Shown here one piece after another: positions 33,069 through 40,807 of a DNA stretch of 42,394 nt (position 1 is the first letter of the stretch; every line of letters begins with the position of its first letter). The stretch lies in IMG/VR virus record IMGVR_UViG_3300013100_000016, positions 1-42,394 of that record; one strand, given 5' to 3'. Both the position numbers and the translations under genes were made by a program. The DNA comes from a virus. Below the pieces are notes generated by a model. It did not search any database, was not told where the DNA came from, and saw only the letters and a program-made list of their open reading frames with translations.

Positions 33069-34085
33069 TCATGGCTTTTTAATAACCTCAGTAACGGCTT
33101 TAACCATTTCTGTTGTACTTTTCATTTGGTCTGAGATTAAATTACTCATGTCTTTATGTGCTGCCCCATCAATTTCCCGACCAAAATATTTTAATGCTAA
33201 TTCTTTTCTTAAAGATACTTCATCTTCTTGTGAAACCCCACCTATAAAACTAGGGAAAGCTTGTATCTCTAGTCGAGTTTGATTCGCCTGATCAGCCATT
33301 TTTTGAAAATGTGATGATTGCTTAAGAAAATATGAAACTAAAGTAATGGCAACAAGGATAAATGAAATTTTCATAAACCAGTAATCATATTTATCTATCT
33401 TATATTCTGAAGCATGAGTAACGGTATATATAGAAACACTTAATGCAGCCACAATAATTAAAATAAATACTGAAAAATAAATATAATGCTTTCGCATATT
33501 TTTCTTATACTCTATTGAATAATAATCTTCTATTAATAAATTCTTCAATATACTTTTAGTTTTCTTAAAATCCTTTAGTTCCTTTTCCGCCTCTCTTAGT
33601 ATCTCTTTCATTTCATCTACTACAATAAGATTAAACCTCTTTTTATCTAAATTATAATCTGATATAAAACTTTCAGCAGCTAAAAAGCTTGCTTCTGCTT
33701 TAGCAACATCTAAAGGCAATCTATAATAATTGTCTTGATCATATTCTTTAAAAATATTATCAAATTTTAAATGTAATGTTTCCATATAACTAAAATCATC
33801 ATAACTATCCGTTATACTATTTATTAAACTTCTTAATCTAGACAAAATAGTTATAGAATTATTAATTACCAGTTTTGATCCATTAAAAATGCCAGGTTGT
33901 TCATCTAGTATTTCTTCTGATATATGCTTTCCTCTTTTTAATTCTGTAAAGTATGTAATTGCCTCATCAATTTTTTTAGTAAGTTCTCTTTGAATTTCCG
34001 AATTTTTTACTTTTTGTTTACTAGTCTCTGTTAGCTGCTCATTTAAAGCATCGGTAAAGTTTGAAACATTAGGAATTTTAACCAT
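33069..34085 (-). CDS. Coiled-coil membrane protein (pair member B)
   Basis: About 338 residues from ATG 34085, which has GGTGGGG 3 nt upstream (a GTG at 34094 is possible). A helical N-terminal region is followed by a coiled coil (about 150-195), two membrane helices (IYFSVFILIIVAALSVSIYT and WFMKISFILVAITLVSYFL) and the C-terminal module that ends in YFGREIDGAAH. The order and module match the 481-aa protein downstream. It is the first gene of the leftward operon that includes the 31-aa frame and the SRAP gene. A TATAAT lies at 34105-34110 on the minus strand. Confidence 0.6.
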   Translation of the reverse strand: MVKIPNVSNFTDALNEQLTETSKQKVKNSEIQRELTKKIDEAITYFTELKRGKHISEEILDEQPGIFNGSKLVINNSITILSRLRSLINSITDSYDDFSYMETLHLKFDNIFKEYDQDNYYRLPLDVAKAEASFLAAESFISDYNLDKKRFNLIVVDEMKEILREAEKELKDFKKTKSILKNLLIEDYYSIEYKKNMRKHYIYFSVFILIIVAALSVSIYTVTHASEYKIDKYDYWFMKISFILVAITLVSYFLKQSSHFQKMADQANQTRLEIQAFPSFIGGVSQEDEVSLRKELALKYFGREIDGAAHKDMSNLISDQMKSTTEMVKAVTEVIKKP

Positions 34086-34115
34086 ATTCCCCACCCCAAA
34101 ATTTATTATAAAGTC

Positions 34116-34144
34116 TTGACGCGTAATAGTATCTAAGCTACTGT
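34116..34144 (+). promoter_or_regulatory. Promoter with the C4-unit core, rightward
   Basis: TTGACG (34116-34121), 17 nt, TACTGT (34139-34144). The spacer and -10 region TAGTATCTAAGCTACT are identical to the minus-strand C4-like promoters, including the AGTA-CT-AG-TACT dyad. It faces the membrane-protein operon promoter. Confidence 0.65.
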
Positions 34145-34179
34145 AAAAACGCTAGATAGACATAAGTCTTTTTAGTCAG

Positions 34180-34375
34180 GCCTAGGAAACCTGTAAATTA
34201 CGAAAAGGCGCATAAAAGTCCGTCTTCGGGCTATTTTTTTGCGAAAAATTCAGCTTTGCTGTTCTATGGCAGGCTGGATAGGGCAGCTTCGCGCTGGCCG
34301 TTACCTTTTCGGACGGTTTTCCTAGCCCTGTTCAGTCTGTCACCATTACCCTAGGAAAGTGATGGTGTCAGGTTT
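34180..34375 (+). promoter_or_regulatory. Long structured leader with internal terminator
   Basis: CTAGGAAACC (34182-34191) can pair with GGTTTTCCTAG (34315-34325), and CGAAAAGG (34201-34208) with CCTTTTCG (34304-34311), nested. Inside lies a terminator stem AGTCCG/CGGGCT (34217-34232) followed by ATTTTTTT. GTCCG of its left arm can also pair with CGGAC (34310-34314), so the two folds exclude each other. This looks like an attenuator ahead of the 63-aa and 71-aa genes. There is no credible gene in 34095-34400. Confidence 0.5.
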
Positions 34376-34400
34376 TAAACTTGACGAAAAGGACAAGCAA

Positions 34401-34592
34401 ATGAAAACATTCGCTTTAAAGAACTCCCCTATTCAAAATTCCGTTCAGGAACATACCCCAATTCACGACTTAGACGCATACTTAAAGCAAAAGCGTCGTC
34501 AACAAAAATTAAAGCTCCTCAAGCGCGCCTTTGAAAGTGGTGTCTTCTCAATCATTATTATCTTAACAATTTCCATAATATCAGGCAGATAA
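34401..34592 (+). CDS. 63-aa protein with C-terminal membrane helix
   Basis: I start at ATG 34401, behind AAAAGGAC; the longer frame from 34359 begins inside the folded leader. The protein has a polar N-terminus, a basic stretch KQKRRQQKLKLLKRA and a tail anchor GVFSIIIILTISIISG. Position recalls icd, the small gene between c4 and ant in phage P1, but no homology is claimed. Confidence 0.6.
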   Translation: MKTFALKNSPIQNSVQEHTPIHDLDAYLKQKRRQQKLKLLKRAFESGVFSIIIILTISIISGR

Positions 34593-34609
34593 GCGACATA
34601 GCGTGTCGC
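34593..34609 (+). other. Short perfect hairpin between the 63-aa and 71-aa genes
   Basis: GCGACA-TAGCG-TGTCGC lies directly after the stop codon. No T-run follows, so it may protect or process mRNA and is unlikely to stop transcription. Confidence 0.4.
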
Positions 34610-34674
34610 CAACACCTATATTTTCAAAGCAGATTTTAAGAAAATAGACCCATGATCAATAGACAGGGGGAGAA

Positions 34675-34890
34675 ATGCACTCAACACTAGACGTTAATAG
34701 CCACAAGAAAATGACGGCCGAAGAAATACTGGAAGAAATTGAATATCCACTTGAGAACCTTCAAAACTTACTTTTTGCCTTTTCAAAAATGAAAGTCGAT
34801 GATGGTTTAAAAGAACAAGAATTTAGTGCCATCATCAACACGCTACATCACCAAGTGATCAACATTAACCGCGCGGTTCATGCTAAATGA
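34675..34890 (+). CDS. 71-aa helical protein, paralogue of the 69-aa gene
   Basis: The protein has AEEILEEIEYPLENLQNLL, then KMKVDDGLKEQEFSAIINTL, then HHQVININRAV. It aligns over about 55 residues with the 69-aa protein at 4332-4541. Both are last in an operon that starts with the same promoter type and a folded leader. GGGGGAGAA gives a strong ribosome binding site. Function unknown. Confidence 0.65.
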   Translation: MHSTLDVNSHKKMTAEEILEEIEYPLENLQNLLFAFSKMKVDDGLKEQEFSAIINTLHHQVININRAVHAK

Positions 34891-34895
34891 ATTAA

Positions 34896-34925
34896 AAGAA
34901 ACCCGGCTTAGGCCGGGGGTTCTTT
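34896..34925. terminator. Bidirectional terminator between the 71-aa gene and AbiC-like gene
   Basis: AAAGAAACCCGGC pairs with GCCGGGGGTTCTTT around a short TTA-type loop, with A and T runs on the two sides. It separates converging operons. Confidence 0.75.
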
Positions 34926-35940
34926 ATAAATTAAACTCATCAATTTTCGAATGCCAGTTCATAGGGAATGCTGATTTTCTATGAAATTTTTTTGCAACGA
35001 TTAAATATTTATCATTATAAAATTGATTAAAAATATATGTGTAATCTAATTGATAGTTGAATCGTATTGCAAAACTACTCACCCAAAAGAATACAACTTG
35101 TTCTTGTAATCGCATAGAGTTCCCTAAAATATCGAAATAAAATTGTTTTTCATCATGCGATAGACTTGAGCTTTTTATAAGATTGATTAAATTTCCATAA
35201 ATTAAAAAATAAGACAAAACTATATCTGATGCACTACCCTCAACTGCCTCAATATATTCTATAAACTCTTGTCTGAGATAATCAGATGTAATTTCTTCAT
35301 TTTCAACACCTTCTAGAATTCGATTAAACTGTATTTGTAATTTAATAAAAATTTGATCCTGCTCAAAATGGCCAGCTTTAATTTTAATTTTTAATTTGTG
35401 AAATTTATTTTCTTTCAAATTCAATAGTGAATAAAATTGATTAGTAAAAAAAGTATATTGTGATTCTTTAATTTGAGCATTGTGTGTTTCTTTTACTAAA
35501 TTTAGTTGCTCTGCCGATGCTTGTTTTGCTTGCTTTAGTTGGAGTGAAGATAACCTTTTTGCCTGTATTAATTCTTTATACATAGCTTTTCGAGTATCTT
35601 CGTTTGCTTGTCTTTGAAGAATTGTAGAATAAATAACGATTGCTAATGTTGCTGACGTAAATAGTGTATTTAAACTCCCATAAATATCGCCCAAAGGCCC
35701 AAGTTTTGTAAAGTCAGTTAATTCACTTTCAGGAACATGCCAAAAATAAACTGCCCATAAATTAAAAAAATAAGGATATGTTAGAAAAATAAAAATACCT
35801 ATAGTTATTAGAACTAACCATAAATAATTCACATTTCCATTAGTTATCCAGTCTTTAAAATTTGAATAAAATTTATTTATGAGTGCAAAAACACCAACTA
35901 TCAGAATTACCCAAGCCGCTATTTGATAAATTATAGACAT
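34924..35940 (-). CDS. AbiC-like membrane protein in the lysogeny operon
   Basis: The 338-aa protein has three N-terminal membrane helices (AAWVILIVGVFALINK; YLWLVLITIGIFIFLTYPYF; the one after TKLGPLGDIYGSLNTLF). A coiled coil rich in Lys, Gln and Glu (about 115-155) follows, then a helical domain starting TFFTNQFYSLLNLKENK. This is the same plan as the AbiC-like protein at 4831-6081, including the G-D-x-(F/Y)-G motif before the last helix. It starts 7 nt after the XRE repressor stop codon, so it should be expressed in the lysogen, as superinfection-exclusion genes often are. The function is inferred. Confidence 0.6.
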   Translation of the reverse strand: MSIIYQIAAWVILIVGVFALINKFYSNFKDWITNGNVNYLWLVLITIGIFIFLTYPYFFNLWAVYFWHVPESELTDFTKLGPLGDIYGSLNTLFTSATLAIVIYSTILQRQANEDTRKAMYKELIQAKRLSSLQLKQAKQASAEQLNLVKETHNAQIKESQYTFFTNQFYSLLNLKENKFHKLKIKIKAGHFEQDQIFIKLQIQFNRILEGVENEEITSDYLRQEFIEYIEAVEGSASDIVLSYFLIYGNLINLIKSSSLSHDEKQFYFDILGNSMRLQEQVVFFWVSSFAIRFNYQLDYTYIFNQFYNDKYLIVAKKFHRKSAFPMNWHSKIDEFNL

Positions 35941-35947
35941 TTTTTAT

Positions 35948-36289
35948 TTACTTAAATTGATTTGCATAAGTCTCAGCTATAGAGACTAACCCCGAACGCA
36001 TTTCTTCACGTGTTTGACGGTAGAGCTGAATCAGCTTAGCTTCATCATCCGCCAGTTCACTGCTCTTCAGTTCTGAAGCACCCCACAGAATATAAGCAAT
36101 ATTAAAGCCATGATCTTCAAGCAAATCTAACTGGTCAGTGTCTAAAGGTGCATTGTGCTTTTCATAGCGCACAACAGAGTTCTTTTTAACGTTTAAGATC
36201 TCGGCCAACTCATCTTGCGTAACAATGCCCAAGCGCTTACGTTCTTCTTTTAAACGTTCACCACGATTAGAAAAATCACTATTTTTCAT
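35948..36289 (-). CDS. XRE-family phage repressor
   Basis: The 113-aa protein has an N-terminal helix-turn-helix (about residues 20-46: TQDELAEILNVKKNSVVRYE) and a short C-terminal helical part. It lacks a cleavage domain, so induction by RecA-driven cleavage, as in lambda CI, is not expected; P2 C is likewise short. It faces the early operon across paired inverted-repeat operators and is followed by the AbiC-like gene. Confidence 0.8.
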   Translation of the reverse strand: MKNSDFSNRGERLKEERKRLGIVTQDELAEILNVKKNSVVRYEKHNAPLDTDQLDLLEDHGFNIAYILWGASELKSSELADDEAKLIQLYRQTREEMRSGLVSIAETYANQFK

Positions 36290-36312
36290 ACTTTTTCCTT
36301 AAAAGCACTTGT

Positions 36313-36377
36313 AAATCACCATAAATAGTACTAAATTTAATACCACTAAGTATCTAAGTACGATTTATGGTGATTTT
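36313..36377. promoter_or_regulatory. Divergent early/lysogeny operator region
   Basis: AAATCACCATAAAT-A-GTAC (36313-36331) and its inverted copy GTAC-G-ATTTATGGTGATTT (36358-36375) form a long inverted repeat with arms of about 18 bp (one mismatch). They flank a spacer that contains AGTATCTAAG, the same 10-mer found in the C4-unit promoters. The site lies in the 91-nt gap between the repressor and the 63-aa early gene. Confidence 0.65.
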
Positions 36378-36380
36378 CGC

Positions 36381-36572
36381 ATGACTACATCAAATGTTCA
36401 AATTAAACCTAAACACACTGAACTCACTCAAGTTCGTTGGACCAAAGCTCAGTTAAAAGTCCTTAAGAAAATTGCGTATGAAAAGGACACAAAAATTGCC
36501 ATCTACATCCGTGATTTTATGGTGAACCATCACCCCGAGTTGGAAGATCCTCGCAAAGACGAGCAATTGTAA
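36381..36572 (+). CDS. Small ribbon-helix-helix-like early regulator
   Basis: The 63-aa protein has a short strand (TQVRW) followed by two helices (TKAQLKVLKKIAYEKD and KIAIYIRDFMVNHHP), the outline of an Arc/MetJ fold. It is the first gene rightward from the repressor operators, the place of cro or cox. It probably represses the lysogeny promoter. Assignment rests on fold outline and position. Confidence 0.55.
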   Translation: MTTSNVQIKPKHTELTQVRWTKAQLKVLKKIAYEKDTKIAIYIRDFMVNHHPELEDPRKDEQL

Positions 36573-36663
36573 TCAAAGCCAATTCGCAATGCTTACAAAG
36601 CTACAAACTCAAACAAAATATTCACATTCTCAAACAGTTACCAACAATCACGCGTGGTTTTAA

Positions 36664-39393
36664 ATGTCAGTATTACAAAGACGCATTGATGACAGGCTAA
36701 ATCAGTTATTCAACTTTAAAAAGGTTGGTGACTGGTACCGTGAAGGTCTATGTCCTCAATGTGGGAAAAAGGAACTCTTTACCCATGCTGAAACACCACG
36801 TGTAGTTAAATGTGGTCGTTTAAATAAATGTGGCTATGAAGAGCACGTAAAGGAAATCTGTGATGACCTTTTTAAGGACTGGTCTAAAGACTTCCCACGC
36901 ACACCTGAAAACCCTCATGCAGCAGCAGATGCATATTTAATTAATGCTCGTGGTTTTGAAGTTTCAAAGCTAAAAGGTACCTACACACAAGAGCTTTTCA
37001 GAAACGATCGTAAATACCCCGACCTAGTTACAGCAACTGTTCGTTTCAAACTAGCTGAAGGCGTTTTTTGGGAACGGTTTATAGATCGCCCTGAGCGTTT
37101 TGGCCGTCAAAAAGCTAACTTTATGGGGGACTACAAAGGCCTAGCTTGGTCACTAGATGATTTAGACAAGCTCTGTAATGCCCAATCTATTTGGGTTACA
37201 GAAGGCATCTTTAACGCAATTGCCCTATCCCTTTCTGGACAGCCTTCTATAGCGACCATGTCTACAGAAAACTTTCCAGAAAAAATGCTGAAACAAATTG
37301 CTGACCGCTGTCATGAGTTAAACCGCCAAAAGCCACGCATACGCTGGGCATTTGATAATGACAAAGCGGGCAAAAAGTCTATCCGTAAGTTTCATTTAAG
37401 AGCTGTTCAAAACCATTGGAACTCGACCGCTGCTCTTCCACCCTCAAGTGGTTTGGACTGGAACGATCTTTACATGCGTGACCAGTTGCACAGCGAAAAC
37501 CGTAAAGCCTATAAACACTACGGAGAGCTGCACATTGCAGAAACTCCGGAGCAAGCTGGCCTACTCATCTACAACTTCAATGACGGTCGACGTAGAACCT
37601 TTTATTTCAACCATAACTATCGGTTGTATTGGTTCAATTTAGACATGGACAAATACAGCAAAGAACTCGAACGCATTGAAGCAGATCCCGACCGCGACTT
37701 TCTGCTCGATAGCCAAAAACGCGAACTTGCCCTTCAGCAATGTTCAGCAGTTTCAGAAATCTGTAATCGTCAGCTTAATCCCCTGTATTTCCAACGAAAC
37801 GAAATAACAGACGAGTCCTGGTACTACTTCCAGATCTCTACTCCAGACGACGAAATGAAAGCTACTTTTACAGCAGACCATATCTCTGCACCAGGTAAAT
37901 TTGGTCCACGTTTATTGTCTGTGCACGTAGGCGCTTGGTGGACGGGCAACAACCATCAACTTTTAACGTTTATGAAGCAAAACACCGAAAGGCTCAGAGA
38001 AGTGAAAACAATAGATTTTATGGGGTACACCAAAGAATATGGAGCCTACATCTTTGAAAAACATGCTGTGTATAAGGGAAACGTTATCCACATAAATGAT
38101 CATGATTTCTACAAGCTTGGTCGCTTAGAACTAAAAACTTTAGCTGGTAGTCCATCTATTAAACTTAACCCTAAACAAGAGTTTAAAGCGACTTGGTGGA
38201 AAGACTTTTATCGGGTGCGTGGTGCAAAAGGTTTAATCGCCCTAGCATGGTGGACAGGCTCCTACTTTGCAGAGCAAATCCGGGCAATGCACAGTTCATT
38301 TCCATTTATTGAAATCGTAGGTGAAGCCGGTGCAGGTAAATCACGCCTAATCGAGTTTATGTGGAAGCTATCTGGCCGTGCAGACTACGAAGGCTTTGAT
38401 GCAAATAAATCTACTAACGTAGCGATTTACCGTAACTTCGCCCAAATCTCTAATTTGCCAGTGGTACTCATCGAGGGCGACCGTAACGACCAAAACGGTA
38501 ATGCAGTCGCTAAAGCAAAGTTTAGTTGGGATGAATTAAAAGATGCCTACAACGGCCGTGCAATACGTTCTAAAGGCTTAAAAACAGCAGGTAATGAAAC
38601 ATATGAGCCACCTTTCCGTGGTGCCATCATGATTTCCCAAAACACCCAAATTCAAGCCTCTGAAGCAATTCTGACACGTACTTTACACATCTACTTCGAC
38701 CGCAAAGGCCAGTCTTTAGAAACAAAACGAATTGTCGATGAACTCGACCGTTTAGATATCGAAGATACGTGCACGTACATGACACATTGCCTAGTCAATG
38801 AAAAAGAGATTTTAGAAACCTATAAACGAAAGCTCGAGGAGCTAGAAACCGAGTTCCATAACAACGGTATTACCCATACCCGTATCGCACTTTGTCATGC
38901 ACAAGTTTCGGCTCTAGTCGATGCTTTGGCCAAACATGTTCTACAAGATGTTATCGATATTGATGAAGTCTTAGCGGCAAAAGAAATGCTGCTCGCAATG
39001 GCTGAAGAGCGAGTCAATCAACTTAATGGTGACCACCCTCTAGTTGAGCAATTTTGGGATGCTTACGAATACCTTAACAGTAGCCGTAGCCCTGCTTTCA
39101 GTCTTAACCATTACGAGGCCGATGCCCAACAAGTGGCTATAAACCTAAATGAGGTTTACAAAGTCGCAGCGCGAAATTACCAGGTACTTCCCGACATCAA
39201 AGAAATGAAAAATTTATTACGTAACAGCCGTCGCTATAAGTTCATCGAAATGAACAAAACAGTACGGTCAAACAAATACCCAGCCGATGAAGTAAAAAAC
39301 GTTACTGGCGAAGACTCAAGCAACCTAGACCGTTCTCACACAGTGAAATGCTGGATCTTTACTAACCCTAGCTATGGAGCACCACAAGCATGA
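36664..39393 (+). CDS. Phage primase/helicase (P4 alpha-like, TOPRIM plus DUF927-like)
   Basis: The 909-aa protein starts with a zinc ribbon (C30, C33, C50, C56). A TOPRIM-like primase region follows (IWVTEGIFNAIAL at about 176 and WAFDNDKAGKKS at about 228). A helicase domain has Walker A GEAGAGKS at 553-560 and VVLIEGDRND about 45 residues later, resembling DUF927. The order zinc finger, primase, helicase is that of phage P4 alpha, which also binds origin iterons through its C-terminus. It should start prophage replication; the GTAAC array at 3781-4044 is the best candidate target. P2 itself uses a rolling-circle A protein, so the replication module is exchanged. Confidence 0.8.
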   Translation: MSVLQRRIDDRLNQLFNFKKVGDWYREGLCPQCGKKELFTHAETPRVVKCGRLNKCGYEEHVKEICDDLFKDWSKDFPRTPENPHAAADAYLINARGFEVSKLKGTYTQELFRNDRKYPDLVTATVRFKLAEGVFWERFIDRPERFGRQKANFMGDYKGLAWSLDDLDKLCNAQSIWVTEGIFNAIALSLSGQPSIATMSTENFPEKMLKQIADRCHELNRQKPRIRWAFDNDKAGKKSIRKFHLRAVQNHWNSTAALPPSSGLDWNDLYMRDQLHSENRKAYKHYGELHIAETPEQAGLLIYNFNDGRRRTFYFNHNYRLYWFNLDMDKYSKELERIEADPDRDFLLDSQKRELALQQCSAVSEICNRQLNPLYFQRNEITDESWYYFQISTPDDEMKATFTADHISAPGKFGPRLLSVHVGAWWTGNNHQLLTFMKQNTERLREVKTIDFMGYTKEYGAYIFEKHAVYKGNVIHINDHDFYKLGRLELKTLAGSPSIKLNPKQEFKATWWKDFYRVRGAKGLIALAWWTGSYFAEQIRAMHSSFPFIEIVGEAGAGKSRLIEFMWKLSGRADYEGFDANKSTNVAIYRNFAQISNLPVVLIEGDRNDQNGNAVAKAKFSWDELKDAYNGRAIRSKGLKTAGNETYEPPFRGAIMISQNTQIQASEAILTRTLHIYFDRKGQSLETKRIVDELDRLDIEDTCTYMTHCLVNEKEILETYKRKLEELETEFHNNGITHTRIALCHAQVSALVDALAKHVLQDVIDIDEVLAAKEMLLAMAEERVNQLNGDHPLVEQFWDAYEYLNSSRSPAFSLNHYEADAQQVAINLNEVYKVAARNYQVLPDIKEMKNLLRNSRRYKFIEMNKTVRSNKYPADEVKNVTGEDSSNLDRSHTVKCWIFTNPSYGAPQA

Positions 39394-39662
39394 CTTTAGA
39401 AGAATTAAACCCAAATGCTTTACCGTTTGTAGATGAAGAAGAAAATGATCTGTGTGTAGTTACTCCGACACACCCGATCGCAAATGAAGCCTATGCAGCA
39501 GTAAAAGCAATGCGGTGTGATTACGTAAGAATCATTGCATCAAGCTACCAGAAGTCACCTTCAGAAACTGGTTACTTCATTTCTGGCATTTTCCCAAGCG
39601 ATGCTGACCGAGGCTTAAACCGTGAAGAATGGATTTCAACTTTTGAGAGTTTAAAGGGGTAA
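39390..39662 (+). CDS. Hypothetical early protein (90 aa)
   Basis: An acidic, soluble protein (MTLEELNPNALPFVDEEEND) whose start overlaps the primase stop by 4 nt, so it is translated with it. No motif is recognised. It is the second of three closely packed rightward genes. Confidence 0.65.
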   Translation: MTLEELNPNALPFVDEEENDLCVVTPTHPIANEAYAAVKAMRCDYVRIIASSYQKSPSETGYFISGIFPSDADRGLNREEWISTFESLKG

Positions 39663-39667
39663 AAAAT

Positions 39668-39964
39668 ATGGATGTAGAGGTCTTATTAGAAAAAGTACTT
39701 CGTAAAATTTTAAAGCAGATTGATGCTAAACCAATTATCCCAATAGAATGCCAACTGTGGGATGAGCAAGACATCGCGAGTTATTTTAAATATTCTTTGG
39801 ATTACACCAAACGGCATATTATTAGCAACGAAAACTTTCCACCATGTCGAGAGTTACCAACATCGGCTACAGGAGATCGGACAGTTCCAAGGTGGAAAGC
39901 TACTGATGTGATTAGCTTCGGAATGGCGTTTGATAAGTCGAATATATTATATTTAAAAAATTAA
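39668..39964 (+). CDS. AlpA/excisionase-like DNA-binding protein
   Basis: Residues 28-85 read LWDEQDIASYFKYSLDYTKR, then FPPCRELPTSATGDRTVPRW, ending in KATDVISF. This is the winged-helix pattern of AlpA/HTH-17 and Xis proteins (an LxxxDIAxxF helix, a wing before P-R-W-K). It lies near the integrase, and so probably directs excision. The start is supported by AAGGGGTAAAAAAT. Confidence 0.65.
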   Translation: MDVEVLLEKVLRKILKQIDAKPIIPIECQLWDEQDIASYFKYSLDYTKRHIISNENFPPCRELPTSATGDRTVPRWKATDVISFGMAFDKSNILYLKN

Positions 39965-39973
39965 AGCGGTCAG

Positions 39974-40004
39974 TGCATCTTAAATATTTATATACTAAGA
40001 TGCA
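39974..40004. promoter_or_regulatory. Inverted repeat over the promoter of the membrane-protein gene
   Basis: TGCATCTTA (39974-39982) and TAAGATGCA (39996-40004) are perfect 9-bp arms around a spacer that contains TATACT, a possible -10. It may be an operator for an independently expressed cargo gene. Confidence 0.45.
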
Positions 40005-40029
40005 TAAATTTCAGACGGAAAGAAAGTAA

Positions 40030-40803
40030 ATGTTAAATAAAAAAATAAATCATATCCAAATAAATTTATATGAAATATTAATAGTTTTAGTTTTTATAGC
40101 TTTGGGATATTGTTTATTTTATAAATATGCATTTTATAAAACATTAGATATCCCATGGTTTATTACTAATATTACACCACAATTTCTTTTTCTAACATCC
40201 CTAAAAGTAATTTTTACAGGAATCGTTTTTTTTATTTTTGGCTATATTATTGGTAAAATTGGAAAAAAACCTAAAGTTAGAAAAGCAATTTTTTATTTTT
40301 TTGCTACTGTATTCATCATATTCACCTCAACATTAATATTCTTATTTTTCACCAAAAACAACAATGATTTATCAGTGCTTAACCTTCAATATTTTGATTT
40401 CTTAAATGCTTATTTTGTTTCAAACTTTGGATATTTAACTTCTTTAGCTTTTAGACAATATAATTTAAAATTAAAAAAAATAAACTTAGGAAGCACTATT
40501 ATTCATAAAAATCAAGAGATTGAAGAGAAATTACTTAAAGAGAAACTATATAAGTATTTATTTACCATTTCAGGACTCTCAATATTCAGTGCATATTGTT
40601 TGCAACCAATATCATTAGGTGCGAATGAAGCCAATTATTTACTGACATTTAAAAAAGAATATATGAACGAATCAAAAATAAAAGGATCAAATGATATTTG
40701 GTATTTAATAGAAGTTATGGGTGACAAAGTTCTCTTAATAAACTCAACTAATAAAATCAAAATTATTGAATATAAAGATTTAGATTTTATTCAAAAAAAA
40801 TAA
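40030..40803 (+). CDS. Membrane protein of unknown function between xis and int
   Basis: The 257-aa protein has about four hydrophobic segments: EILIVLVFIALGYCLFYKY, TSLKVIFTGIVFFIFGYII, FYFFATVFIIFTSTLIFLFF and YLFTISGLSIFSAYCLQ. A soluble C-terminal part of about 60 residues follows. It is much richer in A+T than its neighbours and has its own promoter-like region and a good SD (GGAAAGAAAG), so it looks like a cargo gene. No family is recognised. Confidence 0.6.
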   Translation: MLNKKINHIQINLYEILIVLVFIALGYCLFYKYAFYKTLDIPWFITNITPQFLFLTSLKVIFTGIVFFIFGYIIGKIGKKPKVRKAIFYFFATVFIIFTSTLIFLFFTKNNNDLSVLNLQYFDFLNAYFVSNFGYLTSLAFRQYNLKLKKINLGSTIIHKNQEIEEKLLKEKLYKYLFTISGLSIFSAYCLQPISLGANEANYLLTFKKEYMNESKIKGSNDIWYLIEVMGDKVLLINSTNKIKIIEYKDLDFIQKK

Positions 40804-40807
40804 ATAT

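Noticed and set aside
35948-36289. Cleavable CI/LexA-type repressor
   Set aside because: The protein is only 113 aa and has no Ser-Lys peptidase region or Ala-Gly site.
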